Shown here piece by piece: positions 1-5,727 of a DNA stretch of 7,647 bases. The position numbers and the translations under genes were made by a program. The notes beneath the pieces are model-generated. The model made no database searches and had not been told where the DNA came from. It saw only the letters and a program-made list of their open reading frames with translations. The DNA comes from Chloroflexia bacterium (lineage in GTDB: Bacteria; Chloroflexota; Chloroflexia; QHBQ01; JADMIH01). The DNA is taken from positions 1 to 7,647 of the forward strand of contig JAICKM010000323.1 of NCBI GenBank assembly GCA_025927935.1, given 5' to 3'. How positions within the stretch are numbered: the first letter of the stretch is position 1; each line of letters begins with the position of its first letter.

Positions 1-9
1 ATCTGCTCA

Positions 10-28
10 CCCGGCAAGGATTGCCGGG
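10..28 (-). terminator. Terminator-like hairpin after thrC
   Basis: A perfect 8-bp inverted repeat (arms 10-17 and 21-28, CCCGGCAA/TTGCCGGG) with a 3-base loop starts 30 nt past the thrC stop. It probably marks the end of the lysC-thrB-thrC transcript. There is no T-run after the stem on the minus strand, so it is not a textbook intrinsic terminator; it could instead stabilise the 3' end. The rest of 1-58 shows nothing recognisable. Confidence 0.45.
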
Positions 29-58
29 GTGGGATGGCAATTCACGGCTCCGCAATGC

Positions 59-1345
59 CTACCGCAAATCGGGGGCCAGCAGTGTGGCGACCGCGCGGCG
101 GTCGGCGGCGACGGACAGCGGTTCGCGTTGGGCCGCCGCGGCGGCGCGGATCGTCGTGTCCGGGTCCTTCAGCATGTGGCCGGTCAGGATGCCGGCCACG
201 ACGGCCTGTGGCGCGATCACCCCGGCGGCCACCAGTTGGCGCACCCCGGCCAGGGTCGCGGCGCTGGCTGGTTCGCAGCCGATGCCCGCGCGGTCGATCT
301 GCGCCTTGGCATCCAGGATCGCCGCGTCATCGACAGCAGCAACCACGCCCTCGGTGGCGCGCACGACGCCGACGGCCCGGCGGTAGCTCACGGGATTGCC
401 GATCTTGATGGCGGTGGCGACCGTCTCGGCATGCACGCGGACCGGGGCGGCAAAGCCCGCCTGGTAGCTGCGGTAGAAGGGCGCGGCGCCGCTGGCCTGG
501 ATGGCGGCCACGCGTGGCACCCGGCTGATCATGCCCAAGGCGTGGGCTTCGGCCAGGGCTTTGCCGAGCGCGGCGGTGTTGCCCAGGTTGCCCGCGGGCA
601 GCACGATCCAGTCGGGCGCCTGCCAGTCGAGATCCTGCAACAGTTCCCAGCCAATGGTCTTCTGGCCCTCGATGCGGAAGGGGTTGATCGAGTTGAGCAG
701 GTAGATGCCCAGGTCGGCGCTGACTTCCTGCACCAGGCGCATGGCGTCGTCGAAGTCGCCCTGCACCTGCACGGTGATGGCGCCGTAGCCGAGCGTCTGG
801 GCCAGCTTGCCCACGGCCACAGCCCCGGCGGGGATGAAGACGAAGCAGGGGATACCCGCCTGGGCGGCGTAGGCGGCCAGCGAGGCGGAGGTGTTGCCGG
901 TGGAGGCGCAGGCCACGGCGCGCGCCCCCAGGCGGCGGGCCTGGCTTGCGCCCACCGTCATGCCACGGTCCTTGAAGCTGCCGGTGGGGTTTTCGCCCTC
1001 GTGCTTCAGGTAGAGCGTGTCCAGCCCGGCATAGGCGCCCAGCCGACCGGGGCCCCCGCTTTCCGTCGCGCCCGCCGGGTAGAGGTTGGTGTTGCCTTCG
1101 AGCTTGCTGACGATCTCGTCGTCGGCGAAGGCGGGCAACAACTCGCGGAAGCGCCAGGTGCCGCTGGCGACCGGCCCGCGCCGGGCGGCGCGCCGCGCGT
1201 CGAACAGTGCCGTTGTCGCGCCCTGGCGGGCGGGGTCGTCGGACGCGAAGGCGACCTCCAGCGTTTCCCCACAGTCGCAACGGTAGCGGATCTCGTCGCG
1301 GGGATATTGCCGCCCGCAGGCAGCGCAGCGCAGCCTTGCGCTCAT
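59..1345 (-). CDS. thrC: Threonine synthase (PLP-dependent)
   Basis: Converts O-phospho-L-homoserine to L-threonine, the last step of threonine biosynthesis, in the cytoplasm. The 428-residue product opens with a small zinc-ribbon-like module (Cys7, Cys10, Cys23, Cys25), a feature of many threonine synthases of this type. The fold-type II PLP core follows: substrate loop KLEGNT (81-86), PLP-lysine motif NPTGSFKDRG with Lys125, STGN at 148-151, and the glycine-rich phosphate-binding loop GNLGN at 252-256. All catalytic landmarks are present. The ATG at 1345 is chosen because it starts just before the Cys module, has GGAGAGG (1353-1359) upstream, and overlaps the thrB stop by 4 bases (ATGA), implying translational coupling. 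An in-frame extension up to 1405 would run into thrB and has no support. Last gene of the operon. Related PLP enzymes such as threonine dehydratase lack this N-terminal module and the operon context fits ThrC. Confidence 0.96.
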   Translation of the reverse strand: MSARLRCAACGRQYPRDEIRYRCDCGETLEVAFASDDPARQGATTALFDARRAARRGPVASGTWRFRELLPAFADDEIVSKLEGNTNLYPAGATESGGPGRLGAYAGLDTLYLKHEGENPTGSFKDRGMTVGASQARRLGARAVACASTGNTSASLAAYAAQAGIPCFVFIPAGAVAVGKLAQTLGYGAITVQVQGDFDDAMRLVQEVSADLGIYLLNSINPFRIEGQKTIGWELLQDLDWQAPDWIVLPAGNLGNTAALGKALAEAHALGMISRVPRVAAIQASGAAPFYRSYQAGFAAPVRVHAETVATAIKIGNPVSYRRAVGVVRATEGVVAAVDDAAILDAKAQIDRAGIGCEPASAATLAGVRQLVAAGVIAPQAVVAGILTGHMLKDPDTTIRAAAAAQREPLSVAADRRAVATLLAPDLR

Positions 1346-2295
1346 AGGTCGTCCTCTCCAGCCACGCAGACGGTGGCGCCCTGCTGCTCGATCTCCAGCA
1401 CGCACACTTCGCCCCCGATCCCCGCGGCGGCTTCGGCGGCCTGGGCCATGGCCGCGCCGACCTGCTCGGCGGCCGGACCGCGCGGCGTGAGCGCCAGCAC
1501 GGTGGAGCCGCCGCCCGACAGGCAGGCGCCGCAGGCCCCGGCCCCCCGCGCCGCCGCGATGAGGGCAGGCAGGGCGGGGAAGAGTTGCGTGCGGTAGGGT
1601 TGGTGCAGGCGGTCTTCCATAGCCGCGCCGAGCAGGTCGTAGCGGCGGCTGGTCAGCGCGGCCAGGAACAGGGCCACGCGGCTGGTGTTGAAGACCACGT
1701 CGGCCTGCGAATAGTGCGCGGGCATGAGCTTGCGCCCGCGTACCGTATCCATCTCGAATTCGGGGATGAAGACTACGGCTTGCAGGTCGTCGGGGAAGGG
1801 CAGGCGCACGCTGTGGATCGTGTCGCCCGTGCAGGTATTGGCGACCAAGCCGCCGAGCAGGGCGGGGGCGACGTTATCCGGGTGGTGGCCGTGCTCCAGG
1901 CGCACGGCGAGCGGCAGCAGTTCTTCCGGCGACAGATCCAGGCCCAGCAGCGCGTTGGCCGCTTGCAGGCCCCCGGCGACGGCTGTGGCGCTGCTGCCCA
2001 GCCCGCGCCCGCTGGGGATGCGCAGGGCCATGTGGATGCGCAAGCCGGGCACGGGCCGCCCCGCCTCGCGGCAGAGCGCGGCGAAGGCGCGGTAGAACAG
2101 GTTCGACTCGTCGTCGGGCAGGCCGTCGGCGCCGCTGACCGTGATATGCAGGCGCGTGCCGGTTTCGTGCACGGTGAACTCGTTGTAGAGCGTCAGCGCC
2201 AGGCCGAGCACGTCGAAGCCGGGACCGAGATTGGCCGCCGTGGCGGGCACGCGCACCCGCACGGCGCAGGCGTGGCTACAGTCAGGCCGGCTCAT
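1342..2295 (-). CDS. thrB: Homoserine kinase (GHMP family)
   Basis: Phosphorylates L-homoserine with ATP to O-phosphohomoserine, the substrate of the thrC product encoded next. The 317-residue protein has usual family length. Visible GHMP motifs are the N-terminal PATAANLGPGFDVLG (17-31), the ATP-binding motif PSGRGLGSSATA (94-105), an E-x(3)-HPDN segment (Glu134, HPDN 138-141) and the C-terminal motif CLSGGGSTV (258-266). Motif 3 is glycine-rich (SGGGS) where many homologues have SGAGP/S, a conservative variation. The ATG at 2295 overlaps the lysC stop by 4 bases (ATGA) and no clear Shine-Dalgarno precedes it, so initiation probably depends on ribosomes finishing lysC. The much longer in-frame extension toward 3303 is antisense-like noise running through lysC in another frame. 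Mevalonate-pathway GHMP kinases are less likely given the neighbours. Confidence 0.96.
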   Translation of the reverse strand: MSRPDCSHACAVRVRVPATAANLGPGFDVLGLALTLYNEFTVHETGTRLHITVSGADGLPDDESNLFYRAFAALCREAGRPVPGLRIHMALRIPSGRGLGSSATAVAGGLQAANALLGLDLSPEELLPLAVRLEHGHHPDNVAPALLGGLVANTCTGDTIHSVRLPFPDDLQAVVFIPEFEMDTVRGRKLMPAHYSQADVVFNTSRVALFLAALTSRRYDLLGAAMEDRLHQPYRTQLFPALPALIAAARGAGACGACLSGGGSTVLALTPRGPAAEQVGAAMAQAAEAAAGIGGEVCVLEIEQQGATVCVAGEDDL

Positions 2296-3692
2296 CGGTC
2301 TAACCCGAAGTAGTGATGGATCGCCCGCACGGCGGCATCCTCCTGGGCGCTGGCGATGACAAACGACAGGTTCAACTCGGACGACCCCTGGGCAATCGCC
2401 AGCACCTCGATGCCGTCGTCGGCCAGGGCGGTGAAGATCTGCCCGGTGACGCCCGGCTTGCCGCGCATCCCCGCGCCGATCACGGCGACAATCGAGACGC
2501 CGGTGCGCACGGTCTGGCCCTCGATCAAGCCCTGGCTCTGTTCGAGCGCGAACTGCCGCTCGATGGCCGCCTGAGCCTGGGTGGCGTAGGCTTCCTCGAT
2601 CAGCACGCAGATATTGTACTCGGACGACGACTGCGAGATCATAAGCACGTTGATCTTTTCCTGGGCGATGGTCGAGAAGAGCCGGGCGGCCACGCCGGGC
2701 AGGCCGACCATGCCCTTGCCCTGCAATGTCAGCAGGGCCAGGCGCGCGATGGCGGTGATGGCGCGGATGGGCGTGTCGGCGGGCGGGGCCTCGGCGGTGA
2801 TCAGCGTGCCGGGCGTGTCGGGCGCGAAGGTATTCTTGATGCGCACGGGGATGCCGCCCTCGACCGCCGGGGCGATGGTCTTCGGGTGCAGCACCTTGGC
2901 CCCAAAATAGGACATCTCGGCGGCTTCCAGGTACGACATGCGCGGCAACGTACGCGCCCCTGGCACTACGCGCGGGTTGGCCGTCATCACGCCGTCCACG
3001 TCGGTCCAGATCACGACTTCGCGGGCGCCCAGGGCGCTGCCCAGGATCGCCGCCGAGTAGTCCGAGCCGCCGCGGCCCAGCGTCGTCACGATGCCGGTCT
3101 CGGTGGCGCCGATGAAGCCGGTGACGACCGGCACGCGGCCCTCCTGCAACCGTGGGGTCAGCACGGCTTCCGCCTGCGTCCGCGTGGGGTCCATCAGGGG
3201 AAAAGCGTTGCCGAAGTTGCCGTCGGTGACGATGACCTTGGTGGCGTCCACCGCTTCGGCGGGCTGGCCCGCGGCGCGCAGGGTGGCGGCCAGCAAGCGG
3301 CAACTCATGCGCTCGCCCATGCTGCTGATGTAATCGAGGGTGCGCTGTGTGAGTTCGCCCAGCGTGCCCACGCTGTGGATGAAGTTTTCCAGGTCGGCGC
3401 TCAAGGCGCGCAGTTCGGCGGCCATACTCTGCTGCTCTTCGGCGGGCAGGTGCAGCGCGTTCAAGATCTCGGTATGGCGCTGCTCGATGCCGATGGCATG
3501 CTGGATGGCCTGCAAGCGCTGGCCGCTCGCCGCCTGGCGCGCCGCCGCGATCAGGCTGTCGGTGATGCCGCTCACGGCGGATACCACGACGACGACCGGT
3601 TCCTCGGCGGCGGCGCGCTGCACCAGCGTGGCAACCTCGCGGATACGCGCGGCGCTGCCCACCGACGTGCCGCCAAATTTCATTACAAGCAT
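2292..3692 (-). CDS. lysC: Aspartate kinase with two C-terminal ACT domains
   Basis: Phosphorylates L-aspartate to 4-aspartyl phosphate, the committed step toward threonine, methionine, isoleucine and lysine/diaminopimelate. The 466-residue protein starts with the nucleotide-binding motif KFGGTSVG (5-12). It carries GRGGSDYSA (206-214), TDVDGVMTANPR (230-241) and EAAEMSYFGAKVLHP (256-270), all hallmarks of the kinase domain. Two ACT domains follow (about 317-385 and 399-466), the usual site of feedback inhibition by threonine and/or lysine; which ligand binds cannot be read here. The protein is monofunctional: it ends after the ACT domains with no homoserine dehydrogenase fusion. The ATG at 3692 is preferred because GAAGGG (3697-3702) lies 4 bases upstream and the kinase motif begins right after; an ATG three codons later is less well spaced. 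An in-frame GTG at 3767 would add 25 unconserved residues across the leader hairpin. First gene of the operon. Confidence 0.96.
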   Translation of the reverse strand: MLVMKFGGTSVGSAARIREVATLVQRAAAEEPVVVVVSAVSGITDSLIAAARQAASGQRLQAIQHAIGIEQRHTEILNALHLPAEEQQSMAAELRALSADLENFIHSVGTLGELTQRTLDYISSMGERMSCRLLAATLRAAGQPAEAVDATKVIVTDGNFGNAFPLMDPTRTQAEAVLTPRLQEGRVPVVTGFIGATETGIVTTLGRGGSDYSAAILGSALGAREVVIWTDVDGVMTANPRVVPGARTLPRMSYLEAAEMSYFGAKVLHPKTIAPAVEGGIPVRIKNTFAPDTPGTLITAEAPPADTPIRAITAIARLALLTLQGKGMVGLPGVAARLFSTIAQEKINVLMISQSSSEYNICVLIEEAYATQAQAAIERQFALEQSQGLIEGQTVRTGVSIVAVIGAGMRGKPGVTGQIFTALADDGIEVLAIAQGSSELNLSFVIASAQEDAAVRAIHHYFGLDR

Positions 3693-3720
3693 ACGGCCCT
3701 TCAACTTGCTAGACACAGCA

Positions 3721-3754
3721 CGCCCAGCGCGTGTCACGACGACGGCGCTGGGCG
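3721..3754 (-). promoter_or_regulatory. Leader hairpin upstream of lysC
   Basis: A perfect 10-bp inverted repeat (arms 3721-3730 and 3745-3754, sequence CGCCCAGCGC and its complement) encloses a 14-base loop within the predicted lysC 5' leader. The 3' arm ends about 18 nt upstream of the lysC Shine-Dalgarno. No U-run follows, so it is not an intrinsic terminator by itself. Possible roles are an attenuator or control structure, or mRNA stabilisation. I do not recognise a T-box, a lysine riboswitch or another known class. The hairpin is clear; its role is inferred. Confidence 0.4.
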
Positions 3755-3757
3755 CGA

Positions 3758-3802
3758 TCACTGCCACGTATCTTCATTGCGCCACAGGGGCGGACTCAGC
3801 AT
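3758..3802 (-). other. Possible 14-codon upstream reading frame in the lysC leader
   Basis: An ATG-initiated frame encodes MLSPPLWRNEDTWQ and stops 3 bases before the 10-bp leader hairpin. That layout resembles leader peptides of attenuated biosynthetic operons. However, it has only one Thr codon and no Ile or Lys codon, two Trp codons instead, and no convincing Shine-Dalgarno. It could be chance: a 14-codon frame is short. A second frame (3777 to 3709, 22 codons) overlaps it and contains four consecutive Arg codons. Confidence 0.15.
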
Positions 3803-3829
3803 CGGGTCAACCGCCGCCTGGATGGTATC

Positions 3830-3858
3830 ATTCTATCCGCCGGGTGCGCGGGTGTCAA
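3830..3858 (-). promoter_or_regulatory. Sigma70-type promoter of the lysC-thrB-thrC operon
   Basis: On the minus strand a perfect -35 box TTGACA (3858-3853) and a -10 box TAGAAT (3835-3830, five of six consensus bases) are separated by exactly 17 bases. Transcription would start near position 3823, giving a leader of about 130 nt before the lysC ATG at 3692. Such a match is very unlikely by chance in DNA this rich in GC and lies in the gap upstream of the operon. The start site itself is predicted, not seen. Confidence 0.8.
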
Positions 3859-3898
3859 GGCAGGCGCCCGGCCCGGCAGCGGGGAAGCCGCCGTTTTG

Positions 3899-3922
3899 GC
3901 GCTTCGCGCCTTCGCGAAGCGC
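3899..3922 (-). terminator. Terminator-like hairpin after the 137-aa membrane protein gene
   Basis: A perfect 10-bp inverted repeat (arms 3899-3908 and 3913-3922, GCGCTTCGCG and complement) with a 4-base loop begins 15 nt past the stop of the minus-strand gene. On that strand it is followed by CCAAAACGG, not by a T-run. It sits about 40 bases upstream of the lysC promoter and would insulate that promoter from readthrough if it terminates. The remaining part of the 245-base gap between the two genes is the lysC promoter and leader. Confidence 0.45.
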
Positions 3923-3937
3923 GCGAAGAACGAAGCT

Positions 3938-4351
3938 TTAGTCCGCAATCCAGACGCCCAAGGTGCGCCAGATGGACCCAGTGCCCACCAAGATGAGCGC
4001 CATGATGGTGAACGTGACCAAGGCGTGCAGTCGTTCAGACAGGGAAAAGGTGCGCCAGTTGATCAGCAGGACCAGCGTAAGGGCCATCAGCGCTATGATG
4101 ATCAGACCCGGCGTGAAAATGTAGGCGAGATGGGCCAGCCACAGCAAGGGCAGCCCGACGACCGGCCAGGTGTAGGGCGGGTAGCCTTTTATGTCTACTT
4201 GTGAGCCGTAGATCTCGGCGTAGGAATGGAGATAGATTCCGTTGGTGTAGAACGGGATCACGGCGACGAGTACGGAGAGTACCCATGTGCTCAGAGCAAG
4301 CACTCCACAGATGCGCGCAATCTTACGAGGACGTGATGCAGCAGGTATCAT
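3938..4351 (-). CDS. Small four-helix integral membrane protein, unknown function
   Basis: I do not recognise a family. The 137-residue product has a basic N-terminus (R7, R9, K10, R13) and four likely membrane helices at about 14-34, 61-79, 81-97 and 108-128. A hydrophilic loop of about 25 residues rich in Tyr and Gly (35-60, including GYPPYTWP) separates helices 1 and 2. By the positive-inside rule the N-terminus is probably cytoplasmic, which would put the 35-60 loop outside; this is inferred. The ATG at 4351 is well supported by AGAAGGAG (4361-4368) 9 bases upstream, the strongest Shine-Dalgarno in the window. It is a single-gene unit: its own terminator-like hairpin follows and the next minus-strand gene (lysC) has its own promoter. 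It diverges from the phosphatase operon. No cysteine pairs, metal-binding clusters or enzyme motifs are visible. A real gene is supported by helix pattern, start site and lack of a better frame opposite. Confidence 0.8.
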   Translation of the reverse strand: MIPAASRPRKIARICGVLALSTWVLSVLVAVIPFYTNGIYLHSYAEIYGSQVDIKGYPPYTWPVVGLPLLWLAHLAYIFTPGLIIIALMALTLVLLINWRTFSLSERLHALVTFTIMALILVGTGSIWRTLGVWIAD

Positions 4352-4359
4352 CGGGTCTA

Positions 4360-4377
4360 TCTCCTTCTATAAGGAGA
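4360..4377 (-). promoter_or_regulatory. Inverted repeat containing the Shine-Dalgarno of the 137-aa gene
   Basis: A perfect 7-bp inverted repeat (TCTCCTT, 4-base spacer, AAGGAGA; arms 4360-4366 and 4371-4377) overlaps the ribosome binding site of the minus-strand membrane protein. In that mRNA the upstream arm is an anti-Shine-Dalgarno that could pair with the AAGGAGA and block initiation. This is what an RNA thermometer or accessibility switch would look like, but the stem is short and mostly A/U plus three or four G-C pairs, so stability is uncertain. Confidence 0.35.
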
Positions 4378-4392
4378 CGGATAGACGGCGGT

Positions 4393-4428
4393 GCGGGTTT
4401 CACAGCAGCGAGGTGAACCTGCCCCTAC
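4393..4428. repeat. Degenerate copy of a GCCCCTAC-ending hairpin element
   Basis: Arms GCGGGTTT (4393-4400) and GAACCTGC (4415-4422) pair over 8 bases if two G-U pairs are allowed, and are followed by CCCTAC. The same end (GCCCCTAC) and an AGCGAGGT word also occur in the hairpin at 7593-7625, although AGCGAGGT lies in the loop here and outside the stem there. The resemblance suggests two diverged members of a short dispersed intergenic element. It occupies the divergent gap between the 137-aa gene and the phosphatase operon, in which I see no further gene. Confidence 0.35.
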
Positions 4429-4449
4429 CGTAAGCAGGCTCGGGGGTGA

Positions 4450-4479
4450 GTGACAAGCGCGCGGCGGGCGCGTTCTAAA
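4450..4479 (+). promoter_or_regulatory. Putative promoter of the phosphatase-ridA operon (leaderless)
   Basis: GTGACA (4450-4455, five of six -35 bases) and TCTAAA (4474-4479, four of six -10 bases) are 18 bases apart. A start 7-8 bases past the -10 box falls at 4486-4487, the A of the phosphatase ATG. Together with the lack of any Shine-Dalgarno before that ATG, this suggests a leaderless or nearly leaderless mRNA. The -10 match is modest, so confidence is limited. A mirror-image TTGTCA lies on the other strand at 4456-4451, but no good -10 box pairs with it. Confidence 0.4.
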
Positions 4480-4486
4480 TAGCGCT

Positions 4487-5344
4487 ATGGACACTCACCC
4501 TCAATTCCAGGCCGTCTTGCTGGATATGGACGGCGTGATTTATCGCGGCGAACACGCGCTGCCGGGCGCCGCTGACCTGTTCCCGGCTTTGCAGTGGGCC
4601 GGGGTTTCGGTTATACTGGTCACGAATAACTCCCAACGGACCGCGGCCGGCGTGGTGCGCAAGCTGGAGCCGATGGGGATCCGCGTGCGGACCGAGTCGA
4701 TCCTGACGTCGTCGATGGCGACCGCCCGCTGGCTGCACGAGCAGGCGCCGGAGGGCGCGCAGGTCTACATTGTCGGCGCGGCGGACCTGGCGAAGGTGGT
4801 GCTGGAGCAGCCCGGCTTCACGATGGATGCCGAAAGCCCCGACTTTGTGGTCGTGGGCCTCGACACCGAAGTGACCTACGCCAAGCTCCGCACGGCGGGG
4901 CTGGCGATCCTGCGCGGGGCGCGGTTCGTCGCCACCAATCTGGATGCCAGCCTGCCTATGGAGGGCGGCGAGATCTGGCCGGGCGCGGGGGCCATTGTCG
5001 CGGCCATCCAGACGACCACCGGCCACCCGCCGGACATTGTCCTGGGCAAGCCCGAACCGGCGATGTTCCTGCAAGCGCTGGAGATCCTGGGTCTGCCGCG
5101 CGAGCAGGTGCTGGTGGTCGGGGACCGCGCCGAGACCGACATCCTGGCCGGGAAGCGCGCGGGGCTGCCGACGGCGCTGGTGCTGACCGGCATCACCCGA
5201 GCGGACGAAGTGGCCGCGCTGCCCGACGAAATGCGGCCCGATTACGTGTTCAACAACCTGGAGGAATTGCGAGCCTTCCTGTGCGCGCCGCGCACGCCGG
5301 CTCCCACGGAGAACCATGACGAAACAGCGCATTCACACGGCTGA
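4487..5344 (+). CDS. HAD-superfamily subfamily IIA phosphatase (NagD-like)
   Basis: A cytoplasmic Mg2+-dependent phosphohydrolase acting on a small phosphorylated metabolite. Family members act on nucleotide monophosphates, sugar phosphates, phosphoglycolate or pyridoxal phosphate; the substrate here cannot be told from sequence. The 285-residue protein has all four HAD motifs: I, DMDGV at 13-17 with nucleophile Asp13 and acid Asp15; II, TNNS at 46-49; III, Lys188 in GKPEP; IV, GDRAETD at 212-218. The insert between motifs II and III is of C2-cap size, typical of subfamily IIA. The ATG at 4487 is the only plausible start, since the next Met lies inside motif I; it lacks a Shine-Dalgarno. The final 20 residues or so (after the fold ends near residue 265) are Pro/His-rich and probably unstructured; their DNA carries the ribosome binding site and start of ridA, with which the gene overlaps by 29 bases. 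First gene of the plus-strand operon. Confidence 0.93.
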   Translation: MDTHPQFQAVLLDMDGVIYRGEHALPGAADLFPALQWAGVSVILVTNNSQRTAAGVVRKLEPMGIRVRTESILTSSMATARWLHEQAPEGAQVYIVGAADLAKVVLEQPGFTMDAESPDFVVVGLDTEVTYAKLRTAGLAILRGARFVATNLDASLPMEGGEIWPGAGAIVAAIQTTTGHPPDIVLGKPEPAMFLQALEILGLPREQVLVVGDRAETDILAGKRAGLPTALVLTGITRADEVAALPDEMRPDYVFNNLEELRAFLCAPRTPAPTENHDETAHSHG

Positions 5345-5711
5345 CGGCCCGCATGCGATTGGCCCGTACTCGCAGGCCATTGTCGCCGCCGGGCTGGTCT
5401 TTTGCTCCGGCCAGGTCGCGCTCGACCCGGCCACGAACCAGTTCGTCGAGGGCGACATCGCCGTGCAGACGCGGCGCGTGTTGCAGAACCTGGACGGCGT
5501 CTTGCGCGCCGCCGGGTCCAGCCTGCACCAGGCGGTCAAGACGACGGTCTTCCTGGCCCATTTCAGCGACTTCGCGGCGATGAACGAAGTCTACGCGGAG
5601 TTTTTCGGCGACACGCCCCCGGCCCGCTCCACGGTCGAGGTGGGCGCCCTGCCCCGTAACGCGCTGGTCGAAATCGAGTGCATTGCCCTCGCCGGCCTGG
5701 ATGCATCCTGA
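5316..5711 (+). CDS. ridA: RidA family enamine/imine deaminase (YjgF/YER057c/UK114)
   Basis: Hydrolyses reactive enamine/imine intermediates such as 2-aminocrotonate and 2-aminoacrylate, released by PLP-dependent threonine/serine dehydratases, to 2-oxo acids and ammonia; typically a cytoplasmic homotrimer. The 131-residue protein has the normal family length and the signature regions GPYSQA (16-21), FCSGQV (29-34), and PPARSTVEVGALPRNALVEIE (101-121). The last region includes Arg104, which binds the substrate carboxylate, and Glu119, the expected partner of the catalytic water. These features place it in the active RidA subgroup and not among the Rid1-7 relatives lacking the arginine. The ATG at 5316 has GGAG (5308-5311) four bases upstream. 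It lies inside the 3' end of the phosphatase gene (29-base overlap, different frame), indicating coupled translation. The threonine biosynthetic operon lies nearby on the opposite strand, which fits its role although no dehydratase is in the window. Confidence 0.95.
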   Translation: MTKQRIHTADGPHAIGPYSQAIVAAGLVFCSGQVALDPATNQFVEGDIAVQTRRVLQNLDGVLRAAGSSLHQAVKTTVFLAHFSDFAAMNEVYAEFFGDTPPARSTVEVGALPRNALVEIECIALAGLDAS

Positions 5712-5727
5712 TCGGAGTTCCGCTTTC

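Noticed and set aside
29..1597. Open frame of 522 codons on the plus strand opposite thrC and thrB
   Set aside because: It is antisense to two clear enzymes, has low-complexity Gly/Ala/Arg/His composition and no domain, and results from GC-rich third positions in the true genes.
3693..3767. N-terminal extension of aspartate kinase from a GTG at 3767
   Set aside because: The extra 25 residues are not family-like and would be translated through the 10-bp hairpin. The ATG at 3692 has a well-placed GAAGGG and sits just before the kinase motif.
3693..3830. T-box or lysine riboswitch in the lysC leader
   Set aside because: I looked for the conserved T-box bulge sequence (AGGGTGG type) and for lysine-riboswitch features and saw neither; at about 130 nt the leader is also short for both.
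2313..3941. Open frame of 542 codons on the plus strand opposite lysC
   Set aside because: Antisense shadow of aspartate kinase with no recognisable motif and no upstream binding site. It also crosses the lysC promoter and leader.
4433..4456. Promoter for the 137-aa gene using TTGTCA at 4456-4451
   Set aside because: The best -10 candidate 18 bases on (TACGGT) matches only three of six positions, so the promoter of this gene is not identified.
4475..5332. Open frame of 285 codons on the minus strand opposite the phosphatase
   Set aside because: Almost the same length and span as the real gene but Arg/Gln/His-rich with no motif; the plus-strand frame carries all four HAD motifs.
5683..5727. 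Longer methyltransferase starts at TTG 5683 or ATG 5701
   Set aside because: Both lie within ridA without a binding site; GTG 5728 has GGAG upstream. ATG 5701 remains a minor alternative.
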